Shown here: one piece after another, positions 25,248-34,195 of the stretch
Position numbering within the stretch: the stretch's first letter is position 1
Layout of the letters: each line of letters opens with the position of its first letter
Assembly: GCA_015059435.1 (NCBI GenBank)
Contig: SVAJ01000001.1
Span: forward strand, 328,001-392,000
DNA from: Bacillota bacterium
GTDB taxonomy: Bacteria; Bacillota_I; Bacilli_A; RF39; UBA660
Direction of reading: 5' to 3'
Length of the DNA: 64,000 nt
Position numbers and translations under genes: made by a program
Notes under the pieces: generated by a model
What the model saw: only the letters and a program-made list of their open reading frames with translations
What the model was told of the DNA's origin: nothing
Database searches by the model: none

Positions 25248-27335
25248 CTATTTCACCTTTTCCTGTGTTTCTATTACTTTATTTTCATCTTCATCTTGTT
25301 TTAATAAGTTGAATACTATTATTTGATTTGAAACATCTAGTAGTTTTGTTGAATACTCATTGTTTTTCTTAATATCAGCTTCACTAATGGCTTTTCCATT
25401 TAGTGATAAATATTCTCCTTTTTGGCTATTATAGTATACATCATTAGTTACCCAATTGCCATTAGGAAATACTACTATATTTTTATCTTTAATGCTAAAT
25501 ATATCATGTCCTAATCCATATTTATTATAGAATCCAAACATATTACCTAATGTTGGCATTACATCGTACATACCCATTACATTAGTGTTTTCTTTATTTA
25601 GATCAGTCCCTTTCATATCTTTTGTCCAAATAATAAATGGGACTTTTCTACCTAATTCATATTGATATGAATCATATTCTTTATAATTAGGATCTGTACT
25701 ATCTAGTACTTTATCATGTTCTTTGTCATAATTATATAATCTATTATAATCTTTCTTTGGAAGTCTAGCATCATGATCTCCGTATAGAATGAATACTGTA
25801 TTATCTAATAATCCCTTTTTATCAAGATTATCTATAAATTCTCCTAGGGCACTATCTGCGTAGTGTATAGATTTGAAGTAATTACCTAGTTTAGTATTTT
25901 CCATATATGGATATGTTACTTCTTCTACCACACCATCTTCTTTTGTAACTTTTTCTTTTATTGATACATCAAATTCACCATATTTTTCTGTTTCAGAGAA
26001 TGGTGTATGATTAGTTAACATTATTAGTAAACTATACCACTTATCATGTTCTTTGCTTTCTTTTTCTATTTTAGAAATGGATTGTTTAAAGAATTCTTTG
26101 TCGCTTAGTCCTAATCCTATTGTATTTTCTTTTGTTACATTGTAATCTACTTTACTATAGAATCTATCATATCCTAAACTTTCATGCATAGCACGTCTAT
26201 TCCAGAAATCAGCATTATTTGCGTGCATACTATATACGTAATATCCTTTTTTCTTCATTTCTTTTGGAATTGAATTATACGTTCTATCTGAATATGATAC
26301 AAATGCTGTTCCACTTTGAGTTGGCATTAGTGATGTTGTGAATGTTAATTCTGTATCACTACTTGTTCCTACACTAACTTGTGAATAAAAGTTTGAAAAA
26401 TACATTCCTTCACTAGCTAATCTATTTAAATTAGGTGTTACTTCTTGTCCATTAAATTTTAATCCTATGACATTAGTTTGCATGCTCTCACCATGGATTA
26501 CAACTACATTTTTACCTTCAAATATATTACTATATTCATTTTTACTAGGTTCTTCTTTTTCACTAAAATATTCAATAAACTTTTTATTAGCTTGGTCATA
26601 TCCAAATAAAGCATTTATTTTAGGTTGAAGTGAAGTAACTAAGTCATTTGCTTGGTAAATATATATACCAAATCTCATTACTATGTACTCCCTATTCCAT
26701 TGTTTTATAAATCTTGTTACATCTAGAGAATTAAGTGTTACTATAAAAAGTAAAGCTATTATTCCACTAGCTGATAAAGTTCTTATTGTTCTTTTCTTTC
26801 TTTCTGCTTTTGGTTCTACTTTTTTATAATAATTTATTCTTTTTAATTTAGTATTAACAGCTATTAAAGTAATTGGTCCAATTAAATATATTAAGTCTTT
26901 TAATTGAATAACATTTTCTACTACGGCATCTCCTACTTCTCCAATATATTGTGTAAGTGATAGCATTGATACTGATGCAAAAGATGTATAAAAAGTATAA
27001 TATACAGAATTTATCATACATATAGCAGTAAAGAATATCTCAGCTATTAAGTAATATGTAAATCTATTTTTAGGTTTTATTAAATATCCAAAGGATCCTA
27101 CAAAAGTTACTATCATCAAATCCGCTATTATTGGTTTTATTGATAAATAGTTTTCCATTGTATGCATACAAAAGAATCTAAGTAGTGTTGAGTTAACTAT
27201 ACACGTTAATACAAAAGTACAGAACAGTACATTTTTCTTATAATATTCTCTAATTAAGTGTTCTTTAACTACTTTCTTTGAAAATTTAATAGTCTTATTT
27301 TTAAGTTTTATTAATTTCATTTTTACACTTTTCAT
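25248..27335 (-). CDS. LTA synthase-family phosphoglycerol transferase
   Basis: This 695-residue protein has about five N-terminal membrane helices (roughly 37-205) and a large extracellular sulfatase-fold domain. In LtaS this arrangement polymerises glycerol-phosphate from phosphatidylglycerol onto a lipid anchor. Visible motifs are VVIHGESMQTNVIG (metal-binding Glu), VSVGTSSDTELTF containing the nucleophilic Thr region, SMHANNADFWNR, and YGDHDARLP with metal-binding Asp/His. Family paralogs can use other substrates, so I call the family and not strictly ltaS. A GAGGT ribosome-binding site and a near-consensus promoter precede it. Confidence 0.88.
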   Translation of the reverse strand: MKSVKMKLIKLKNKTIKFSKKVVKEHLIREYYKKNVLFCTFVLTCIVNSTLLRFFCMHTMENYLSIKPIIADLMIVTFVGSFGYLIKPKNRFTYYLIAEIFFTAICMINSVYYTFYTSFASVSMLSLTQYIGEVGDAVVENVIQLKDLIYLIGPITLIAVNTKLKRINYYKKVEPKAERKKRTIRTLSASGIIALLFIVTLNSLDVTRFIKQWNREYIVMRFGIYIYQANDLVTSLQPKINALFGYDQANKKFIEYFSEKEEPSKNEYSNIFEGKNVVVIHGESMQTNVIGLKFNGQEVTPNLNRLASEGMYFSNFYSQVSVGTSSDTELTFTTSLMPTQSGTAFVSYSDRTYNSIPKEMKKKGYYVYSMHANNADFWNRRAMHESLGYDRFYSKVDYNVTKENTIGLGLSDKEFFKQSISKIEKESKEHDKWYSLLIMLTNHTPFSETEKYGEFDVSIKEKVTKEDGVVEEVTYPYMENTKLGNYFKSIHYADSALGEFIDNLDKKGLLDNTVFILYGDHDARLPKKDYNRLYNYDKEHDKVLDSTDPNYKEYDSYQYELGRKVPFIIWTKDMKGTDLNKENTNVMGMYDVMPTLGNMFGFYNKYGLGHDIFSIKDKNIVVFPNGNWVTNDVYYNSQKGEYLSLNGKAISEADIKKNNEYSTKLLDVSNQIIVFNLLKQDEDENKVIETQEKVK

Positions 27336-27356
27336 ATCTGTAACCTCGCTTATTAT

Positions 27357-27385
27357 ATTATAGCAAATATAACTATTGTTTTCAA
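27357..27385 (-). promoter_or_regulatory. Promoter of the LtaS-like gene
   Basis: On the minus strand TTGAAA (27385-27380), a 17-base spacer and TATAAT (27362-27357) precede the ATG at 27335 by 21 bases. Confidence 0.75.
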
Positions 27386-27407
27386 TTTATTACTAAAAAA
27401 GAAAGGA

Positions 27408-28247
27408 CTATTTATTAATAACCCCTGTTCTTTCAATATCTTCTTCTCTAGTCATACCAGCATTAAAAGCCATACCTAATACAAAGATATATGATAATAT
27501 ATATATCCATAGTAATAAAATAATTATATTAGAAATACTTCCATAGAATAAATCATATCTAGCCAATCTTCCTACATAAAATGCATATATTTCAGTTGAT
27601 ATTATCCAACTAATTGTTGTGAATAATGCTCCTTTTGTAGTGGTTGTTGATTTTATTTTTTTATCTGGAGCTAATATATATAATACTTTTATATTTAAAT
27701 ATATTACTAATACAGATACTGGATATTTTAATATTTGATATAGTGTATAAACTATATTTACTAATACTTCATTATCTGAATGTAGTTTTAGTGTATTAAA
27801 AATACTATCTCCAAAGATTGGAATTAATATAATAAAGAATAATACTCCAACTAATATAAATGTCATTCCTATAGCCTTTAATCTTCTTTTTATATAGTTT
27901 CTTGATTCGATTTTATATATTTCATTTGATGTGATTATCATTGAATGTGTACCATTTGATGCCAATATAAATGCTGATATAAAGAATACAATTATATTAA
28001 AATTAAGTGTATTCTTTGTTATTACCATTGTTAATATATCATATATTGATGTTGGTAATGCTGTATACATCATATCTTGTATTTCAGCTATTGATATAGA
28101 AAATTTTGATGCAATCGCTCCTAGTAATGCTACTAAAGGAATTAATGATAAGACAAAGAAAAAAGCTAGTTGACCAGGTAAAATCCTCATCTCAGGCTTT
28201 GCTATTATCTTAACAACTTTTTTTATAAATCCTGTCAACTGCTCCAT
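27408..28247 (-). CDS. YihY/BrkB-family membrane protein
   Basis: This 279-residue polytopic protein has about six membrane helices and the family's conserved segments GQLAFFFVLSLIPLV near the N-terminus and YGSISNIIILLLWIYILSYIFVLG near the C-terminus. The family (once misnamed RNase BN) has no confirmed biochemical role and is thought to be a transporter-like envelope protein. It starts 14 bases after the GGDEF gene stop with an AGGGTGA ribosome-binding site, so the two form an operon. Confidence 0.88.
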   Translation of the reverse strand: MEQLTGFIKKVVKIIAKPEMRILPGQLAFFFVLSLIPLVALLGAIASKFSISIAEIQDMMYTALPTSIYDILTMVITKNTLNFNIIVFFISAFILASNGTHSMIITSNEIYKIESRNYIKRRLKAIGMTFILVGVLFFIILIPIFGDSIFNTLKLHSDNEVLVNIVYTLYQILKYPVSVLVIYLNIKVLYILAPDKKIKSTTTTKGALFTTISWIISTEIYAFYVGRLARYDLFYGSISNIIILLLWIYILSYIFVLGMAFNAGMTREEDIERTGVINK

Positions 28248-28261
28248 TCTTTATCACCCTT

Positions 28262-30301
28262 TTATTTAAATTCTTCTTTAGCTGTTATCATTTCTAATGT
28301 TGCTTCATTAATTGCATCGTCTAATGTTTTAATATCATCAGTTATCATACTGAATCCAATTGCAGCTCCAAATTCATATGGTAAATTTTTCATTTCTTTT
28401 GATAACTTTTTAGTATAAGTTGCAATTTGTCTTTCACTGTAACCTACTAAGTATATTAAGAATTCATTACCATCTGTACGAATTATTTCACTGTTTTCTA
28501 ATTGGGTATTTACTAAAACACCTGCTGCTTTGATAATTAAATTATCACCTTGTTCATGTCCATAATTATCATTAACATATTTAACATTATTTAAGTCAAC
28601 CATAACTATTGATTGTGGATATACTTTTGATTCTTCCCATTCTGGCATTTTTGCATTTAAATAATTTCTATTTTTTAGAGAAGTAAGCATATCTGTATAT
28701 TTGTGACGATCAGTAGTTTTTACTTTCTTAATTTGTTTTTTCTTCTTAATAATTAAATACATTATTCCTAGTATAATTAATGGTACGAATATTATTGTTA
28801 ATACTATTGTATATACTTGTTCAAATGTTGAGTTTTCTAATATTGAAGCATGTAAATTCTTTATACCACTATTTCTATAATTGTAATAAGAATTAGTATT
28901 AATTATATAATTAAATAAATCATAGAATGCTTTATTATCTTTCTTTACCATGAACTTGTAGTCATTCATCATAGTATCTACATATAATAATTTTAATTTT
29001 TTAAATTTCTTTGTTTGATAATTACTATATATTTCTCTATCTACTACTATTAATTTATTACCAGCATTTCTTACTAAATCATCTATATCCTTATATGTAG
29101 TAATGTCTGCTCTTGAATTATTTGCAAAATAATTATATAGTGAATCTCCCTTTAACATAGCTACTTTTTGGCCTTTTAAACTTTCAAATGAGTTAACTAT
29201 GTGTGAATCTTCTTCACGTCCTAAAACTACATATTTTTCTACAAATGTTGATAGTGTTGATAAATATTTTTTGTTATTAAAATTATAATAATCAAAGTAA
29301 ATATCTATTTCACCTTTAGATATTGCTTTTTCTAAAGCTTTCGTATCTTTATATTTTTTATATTTAAATGTAATATCTGTAAGACGAGATACTCTATCAA
29401 TATATTCTCCTGCTATACCAGCAACTTTTCCATTAACTTTAACTTCATATGGACTATTTTCTACATATCCATATACATAGTTTTTAGAAATTAATGAAGC
29501 TTTTGTTTTGGCATTTAAATTATTCTTATCTAAATAATAATTTAAATATGCTTTATTATACTCACTTACATATTTTGTTAATTTCCATTTTGTATAGTAT
29601 TTTTTTACTATTTTATTTAGTTCTTTATCACTATTACTTAGTGTTATTACTATTTGTTTATTTATTTCTGTAAAGTAATAATTAATTGAATATTTTTCTT
29701 TTTCAATTGTATAGTCTAGATACATAATATTTGGAACTATAATCATATTTACTTCATCGTTATTTAAAGCTTCATATAGATCTTTGATATTTTCATATGT
29801 CTTATACGAAAGATTAGTTCCACCCTTTAAATAATAACTAATTTCAGATGAATCTTTTTTAAATACTCCGAATGTAATGTTCTTCATATCTTTAACATCA
29901 TTTATTCTTTGATATTTTTTACCTACAGCTATATAGTTATCATCAAATATTTTTAAATCGTTTTTACTTAGTTTTGTATTATTATCTAATATTCTAATTC
30001 TATAACTATCTGAAGTTGCACTTGATTCTTTTAAATATGGTATTTTATTGAATTCAATACCGATATTTGTCTCAAAGTCATTAAGAAAATCAAAAATTAC
30101 TCCATCTCCAGCCATTCCATATAGTGGATAATCATTAACAATTTCAAAATCAAATGTTTTATCTTTATTTTCTTGTACCCATCTTTTTTCTAATACTGTT
30201 AATGTGGTAGTTTTATCTTCTTTGTTATAGTATCTATATACAAAAACAAATGTAACTAATGCTATTATTATTGGAATTATTATTATTAACTTCTTTTTCA
30301 T
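28262..30301 (-). CDS. Membrane sensor with two solute-binding domains and a GGDEF domain
   Basis: The 679 residues comprise: a membrane helix (about 4-22); two tandem extracellular type-3 solute-binding domains (about 30-255 and 270-480); a second membrane helix (about 512-533); and a cytoplasmic GGDEF domain (about 550-679). The signature reads RTDGNEF (608-614), so the canonical GGDEF is DGNEF. Other GGDEF features, such as DMLTSLKNRNYLN and VMVDLNNVKYVNDNYGHEQGD, are intact. I infer amino-acid or small-ligand sensing coupled to cyclic-di-GMP synthesis or a degenerate regulatory output. It lies between a small membrane protein gene and yihY. Confidence 0.85.
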   Translation of the reverse strand: MKKKLIIIIPIIIALVTFVFVYRYYNKEDKTTTLTVLEKRWVQENKDKTFDFEIVNDYPLYGMAGDGVIFDFLNDFETNIGIEFNKIPYLKESSATSDSYRIRILDNNTKLSKNDLKIFDDNYIAVGKKYQRINDVKDMKNITFGVFKKDSSEISYYLKGGTNLSYKTYENIKDLYEALNNDEVNMIIVPNIMYLDYTIEKEKYSINYYFTEINKQIVITLSNSDKELNKIVKKYYTKWKLTKYVSEYNKAYLNYYLDKNNLNAKTKASLISKNYVYGYVENSPYEVKVNGKVAGIAGEYIDRVSRLTDITFKYKKYKDTKALEKAISKGEIDIYFDYYNFNNKKYLSTLSTFVEKYVVLGREEDSHIVNSFESLKGQKVAMLKGDSLYNYFANNSRADITTYKDIDDLVRNAGNKLIVVDREIYSNYQTKKFKKLKLLYVDTMMNDYKFMVKKDNKAFYDLFNYIINTNSYYNYRNSGIKNLHASILENSTFEQVYTIVLTIIFVPLIILGIMYLIIKKKKQIKKVKTTDRHKYTDMLTSLKNRNYLNAKMPEWEESKVYPQSIVMVDLNNVKYVNDNYGHEQGDNLIIKAAGVLVNTQLENSEIIRTDGNEFLIYLVGYSERQIATYTKKLSKEMKNLPYEFGAAIGFSMITDDIKTLDDAINEATLEMITAKEEFK

Positions 30302-30315
30302 TAAAATTCTCCATT

Positions 30316-30768
30316 CTATCTATTCTTTGTCCAAGAAAAATTGTCTTTTCCATGATGTTTATATCCTATAATAGGAAAATTAGAAGTATTATTACTCTTT
30401 TCAATAAATACTTGGATATCGTAATATTTCTTTTCATCATCTGTTAGTTTTTCTACTACTTTATTAGCTAGATTTTTAGAACTATCAACTGAAGCTTCTT
30501 CATTAACAACAACAGACACTTCAATAATTCTACCAGAAATTCTAATAGTTGCTTTCTTAGCAATACCATCCTTAGTTATATTTTTACTAATAGCTTGTTT
30601 TTTGTTATTATCAATTTTAACTTCATCAATATTTTCTAATCTATTTCCATAGATAGCTCCCCCTTCACTTGGGAAGAAAATATTTTTAACTTGTACTAAT
30701 AGCATTACAATTATTAAAAATACTATTATCGCAACTATTGTAAATTTATTTTTCTTTATAAAATTCAT
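30316..30768 (-). CDS. Small single-pass membrane protein, unknown
   Basis: This 150-residue protein has an N-terminal membrane helix (about 10-30) and an extracellular alpha/beta domain with RISGRIIEVSVVVNEEASVD and a C-terminal HHGKDNFSWTKNR. It ends 14 bases before the double-sensor GGDEF gene, and an AGGATG ribosome-binding site precedes its ATG. Co-transcription suggests a role linked to that sensor, but no domain is recognised. Confidence 0.65.
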   Translation of the reverse strand: MNFIKKNKFTIVAIIVFLIIVMLLVQVKNIFFPSEGGAIYGNRLENIDEVKIDNNKKQAISKNITKDGIAKKATIRISGRIIEVSVVVNEEASVDSSKNLANKVVEKLTDDEKKYYDIQVFIEKSNNTSNFPIIGYKHHGKDNFSWTKNR

Positions 30769-30832
30769 ATTATCATCACATCCTAGTATTATAATTATAC
30801 ACTAACTATTTTGCTTTTTCAATTACCTATAA

Positions 30833-32257
30833 TTATTTATTTAATTCATTAATTAGAGTTTCCATTGCCATTTTTGGATTTACTCCACCTTTTGTTTCTT
30901 TCATAACTTGACCCATTAAGTATTTAATAGCTCTATCATGTCCTGCTTTATAGTCTGCTACACTATCAGGATTATCATTAATTATTTTAGTTATTACTTC
31001 TTTGATCATATTATCATCTGTAATATTTTTTATTCCACATTCATCTATTATTTCTTTAATAGATGAAGTTGTTTCTAGAACTTTATCTAAAATATCTTTT
31101 AAATTTTTACTTGTAAGAGTTCCATTATCAATATTATTAACTAAATCAATAAATCTTTCTTTTATTAAAGTTGTTTCTGTTATATCTTTTTCATTTTTAT
31201 TTAAGTATCCAGAAATATCCCCTAATAGAAGATTACTTGCTACTTTAAAATTAATTTTTTCTTCTAATAGTTGATTAAAATAATCACTTAGAGATCTATT
31301 TTGTACTAATTTATTAGCATTTAATTCTGATACTCCTAGTTCTTGATATTTTTTTCTTCTTTCTTTAGGAAGCATAGGAATTGTTTTTTCTACTCTTTCT
31401 ATCATTTCATCTGTTATGATTACATAAGGAATATCTGGTTCTGGGAAGTATCTATAATCATTACCAGTTTCTTTTACACGCATTAAGACAGTATCACCTA
31501 ATTTATCATCATAACGTCTAGTTTGTTCTTTAAAAGATTCACCTTTTTCAATCAATTCTTTTTGACGAGCTATTTCTTTTTCTATAGACACTCCTACATT
31601 AGAAATAGATCCTATATTTTTAATCTCTACTTTGGTACCAAATGGATCATTTATGTCTTTTCTAATTGAGACATTTGCATCCGCTCTCATGGAACCTTCT
31701 TCCATCTTACAATCAGATATATCACAATAGAATAATAATTCTTTTAATTTTTCTAAATACAATTTAGCTTCCTCACTACTTGAAATACATGGTTTAGTAA
31801 CTATTTCTATTAGTGGAACTCCTGCTCTATTAAAATCTAGTAGAGTTTTTTCTTTTCTATGAGTACTTTTACAAGTATCTTCTTCTATATGCATTTCTTC
31901 TATTTCTATTTTTTTAGTTTTTCCATCTACTTCTATTTCTACATATCCATCATATCCTATTGGAGTATCAAATTGTGTTATTTGATAATTTTTTGGATTA
32001 TCTGGATAAAAATAATTTTTTCTATCAAAATGCATTTGTCTTCTTATTTTACAATTTAGAACAGTAGCCGCCTTAATAGCTAGATTTATTACTTCTTCGT
32101 TCATAGTTGGAAGTGTACCTGGATAACCTAAGTCAATAACATTAGTTAAAGAATTTGCCATTTGTCCATATCCATTTACTGATGGTGAAAAGATTTTTGT
32201 TTTTGTTTTTAATTCTACGTGTACTTCAACACCTATTGTTGGGATAAAATCTGTCAT
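30833..32257 (-). CDS. gatB: Asp/Glu-tRNA amidotransferase subunit B
   Basis: This 474-residue subunit phosphorylates and amidates Glu-tRNA(Gln) or Asp-tRNA(Asn) using ammonia delivered from GatA. It begins with GVEVHVELKTKTKIFSP, contains the conserved FDRKNYFYPDNPKNYQITQ and EEDTCKSTH, and ends in the YqeY-like tRNA-binding tail (YLMGQVMKETKGGVNPKMA). Its ATG overlaps the gatA stop (TAATG), completing gatC-gatA-gatB. Confidence 0.97.
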   Translation of the reverse strand: MTDFIPTIGVEVHVELKTKTKIFSPSVNGYGQMANSLTNVIDLGYPGTLPTMNEEVINLAIKAATVLNCKIRRQMHFDRKNYFYPDNPKNYQITQFDTPIGYDGYVEIEVDGKTKKIEIEEMHIEEDTCKSTHRKEKTLLDFNRAGVPLIEIVTKPCISSSEEAKLYLEKLKELLFYCDISDCKMEEGSMRADANVSIRKDINDPFGTKVEIKNIGSISNVGVSIEKEIARQKELIEKGESFKEQTRRYDDKLGDTVLMRVKETGNDYRYFPEPDIPYVIITDEMIERVEKTIPMLPKERRKKYQELGVSELNANKLVQNRSLSDYFNQLLEEKINFKVASNLLLGDISGYLNKNEKDITETTLIKERFIDLVNNIDNGTLTSKNLKDILDKVLETTSSIKEIIDECGIKNITDDNMIKEVITKIINDNPDSVADYKAGHDRAIKYLMGQVMKETKGGVNPKMAMETLINELNK

Positions 32258-33705
32258 TATTTTTCACCTCCAAATGGATTTAAATCTAATTTTAATTTAT
32301 CTTCTATGAAGCTTGCTAATTTATATATTTTTGCTTCTTCAAAACTATTACCAATTATATGTAATCCTACTGGCATATTATCTGTACCAAATCCTACTGG
32401 AATAGAGATTGCTGGTAGTCCCGCCATATTAACTGGTATTACTAATACATCATCCATAAAACTTTTTAGTGGATCATCCATAGAATCACTTAAGTTATAA
32501 GCTGTTGTAGTTGTTGTTGGGCCTATTATAAGATCATACTTTTCAAATACATTGGTGAATTCTTGTTTCATATCATCTCTAATTGATAATGCTTTATTAT
32601 AATATATTTTAGCGTTATCTCCACTTAGTAAGTATGAACCTACCATGATACGTCTTTTTACTTCTTTACCAAAACCTTCAGCTCTAGTTGATAAGTATAA
32701 ATCTTCAATATCCTTTGGATTTTCTTTAGGATGTCCATATCTAATACCATCAAATCTAGCTAAGTTAGAACTTGCTTCTCCCATTGCAATAATTTGATAT
32801 AGAGTAACAGCATTTTCTAAGTATTTCATATCAATATAGTCTACTGTTGCTCCAGCATCTTCTAATAATCTAATTGTATCTTTAATTTTATCTTTTATAT
32901 CATCATTTACTATGTCACTCATAAAATAATTAGGCACTGCAATTTTCATACCTTTAATATCTTCACCTATTAATCTTGTGAAGTCTTCTACTTCTTTTGA
33001 TGAAGATGTTAAGTCCTTTGGATCTTTTCCAACTATAACATTTAATAATAAGGCATTGTCATATACATTTCTTGTCATTGGACCTATTTGATCTAAGCTT
33101 GATGCGAATGCTACTAATCCATAACGTGATACTCTTCCGTATGTTGGTTTCATTCCAACTATTCCAGTATAAGCAGCTGGTTGTCTAATTGATCCACCTG
33201 TATCAGTACCTAGTGCGAATAGTAAGTCTCTTGCAGCGATAGTGGTTGCACTTCCACCTGAAGATCCTCCAGATATTTTTTCTTTATTCCAAGGATTTTT
33301 AGGAGCACCAAAATATGAAGTTCTAGACGATGAACCCATTGCAAATTCATCCATATTAGCTTTACCAATAATAATCATATTCTTTGAGATTATTTTTTCT
33401 ACAACAGTTGCGTTATATATAGGAATAAAATTATCTAGTATATGTGATGCACAAGTAGTTCTTAGCCCTTTAGTAACTATATTATCTTTAACAGCAATAG
33501 GAAGGCCAAATAATAAATTATCTACTTCTTTATTTTCTAATTCTTTTGCTTTAGCAATTGCTTCTTCTTTGTTAAGGGTAATATAAGCATTTAATTCTTT
33601 GTTTTTTTCAATATTTTCAAAAGCTTCTTCTACTAAGTCGATTGGCTTAATAGTTTTAGATTTTAATAATTCGTTAATTTCTTTAATACTTTTATCTAAA
33701 TACAT
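32257..33705 (-). CDS. gatA: Glu-tRNA(Gln) amidotransferase subunit A
   Basis: This 482-residue amidase-signature enzyme releases ammonia from glutamine for GatB. The Ser-Ser-Lys triad lies in AVKDNIVTKG and GGSSGGSATTIAARDL, and KANMDEFAMGSSSRTS is also conserved. The start is the ATG at 33705, one base after the gatC stop, with GAGGGAG just upstream; a TTG 24 bases earlier is in frame but inside gatC. The complex implies that Gln-tRNA and perhaps Asn-tRNA are made indirectly. Confidence 0.97.
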   Translation of the reverse strand: MYLDKSIKEINELLKSKTIKPIDLVEEAFENIEKNKELNAYITLNKEEAIAKAKELENKEVDNLLFGLPIAVKDNIVTKGLRTTCASHILDNFIPIYNATVVEKIISKNMIIIGKANMDEFAMGSSSRTSYFGAPKNPWNKEKISGGSSGGSATTIAARDLLFALGTDTGGSIRQPAAYTGIVGMKPTYGRVSRYGLVAFASSLDQIGPMTRNVYDNALLLNVIVGKDPKDLTSSSKEVEDFTRLIGEDIKGMKIAVPNYFMSDIVNDDIKDKIKDTIRLLEDAGATVDYIDMKYLENAVTLYQIIAMGEASSNLARFDGIRYGHPKENPKDIEDLYLSTRAEGFGKEVKRRIMVGSYLLSGDNAKIYYNKALSIRDDMKQEFTNVFEKYDLIIGPTTTTTAYNLSDSMDDPLKSFMDDVLVIPVNMAGLPAISIPVGFGTDNMPVGLHIIGNSFEEAKIYKLASFIEDKLKLDLNPFGGEK

Positions 33706-33706
33706 A

Positions 33707-34015
33707 TTATGCTCCCTCACTTTCTCCAATAACTACTGGTACTTCTATATAATTACCACTATGTCTTGGAGCATTTTCAATTACTTCTTTTGGATTTAAC
33801 ATTTCTTTGCTTTCATCTTTTCTTAAAACAGTATTTTCACTCCATGGGGCAATTAAAATTTCATCATCATACCCTTTTACGTCATTAATTTTTTCTACTT
33901 CATTTAATAATTGTTTTAACTCTACTTGGTATTTTTCTACCTCTTCATCACTTATACTTATTCTAGCTAGATCTGCAACATGCATTACTTCTTCTTTTGT
34001 TAATTTATCTGCCAT
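33707..34015 (-). CDS. gatC: Glu-tRNA(Gln) amidotransferase subunit C
   Basis: This 102-residue stabilising subunit has the family pattern: LTKEEVMHVADLARISISDEEVEKY, then LNEVEKINDVKGYDDEI and the final segment LRKDESKEMLNPKEVIENAPRHSGNYIEVPVVI. An AAAGGAGG ribosome-binding site precedes the ATG, and a consensus promoter lies just upstream. Confidence 0.96.
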   Translation of the reverse strand: MADKLTKEEVMHVADLARISISDEEVEKYQVELKQLLNEVEKINDVKGYDDEILIAPWSENTVLRKDESKEMLNPKEVIENAPRHSGNYIEVPVVIGESEGA

Positions 34016-34040
34016 TTAGATGCCTCCTTTAACTCTCACT

Positions 34041-34069
34041 ATTATACCACGTAAATAGTTATATTTCAA
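34041..34069 (-). promoter_or_regulatory. gatCAB promoter
   Basis: On the minus strand TTGAAA (34069-34064), a 17-base spacer and TATAAT (34046-34041) lie 26 bases from the gatC ATG. The -35 abuts the T tract of an upstream terminator. Confidence 0.8.
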
Positions 34070-34099
34070 AAAAAATAGTATATATTTTCCCTATACTAT
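34067..34099 (-). terminator. Second terminator-like hairpin before gatC
   Basis: On the minus strand ATAGTATA and TATACTAT pair (stem 34075-34082 with 34092-34099) and run into eight T residues. It stands 55 bases downstream of another complete terminator, with no gene between them. Confidence 0.6.
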
Positions 34100-34153
34100 A
34101 TTAATTCATAAATTCTGGAAACAACTCTTTTATCGATGCAATATTTATTGTAT

Positions 34154-34190
34154 AAAAAAATCTACTAAAAATATTTTTAGTAGATTTTAT
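34154..34190 (-). terminator. Terminator after the TasA/camelysin-like gene
   Basis: On the minus strand a near-perfect palindrome around AAATCTACTAAAAA and its complement forms a long stem followed by TTTTTTT. Confidence 0.85.
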
Positions 34191-34195
34191 TTTTA

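Noticed and set aside
34016..34195. T-box leader before gatCAB
   Set aside because: The transcript begins about 20 bases before the gatC ATG, leaving no room for a T-box; the hairpins lie upstream of the promoter.
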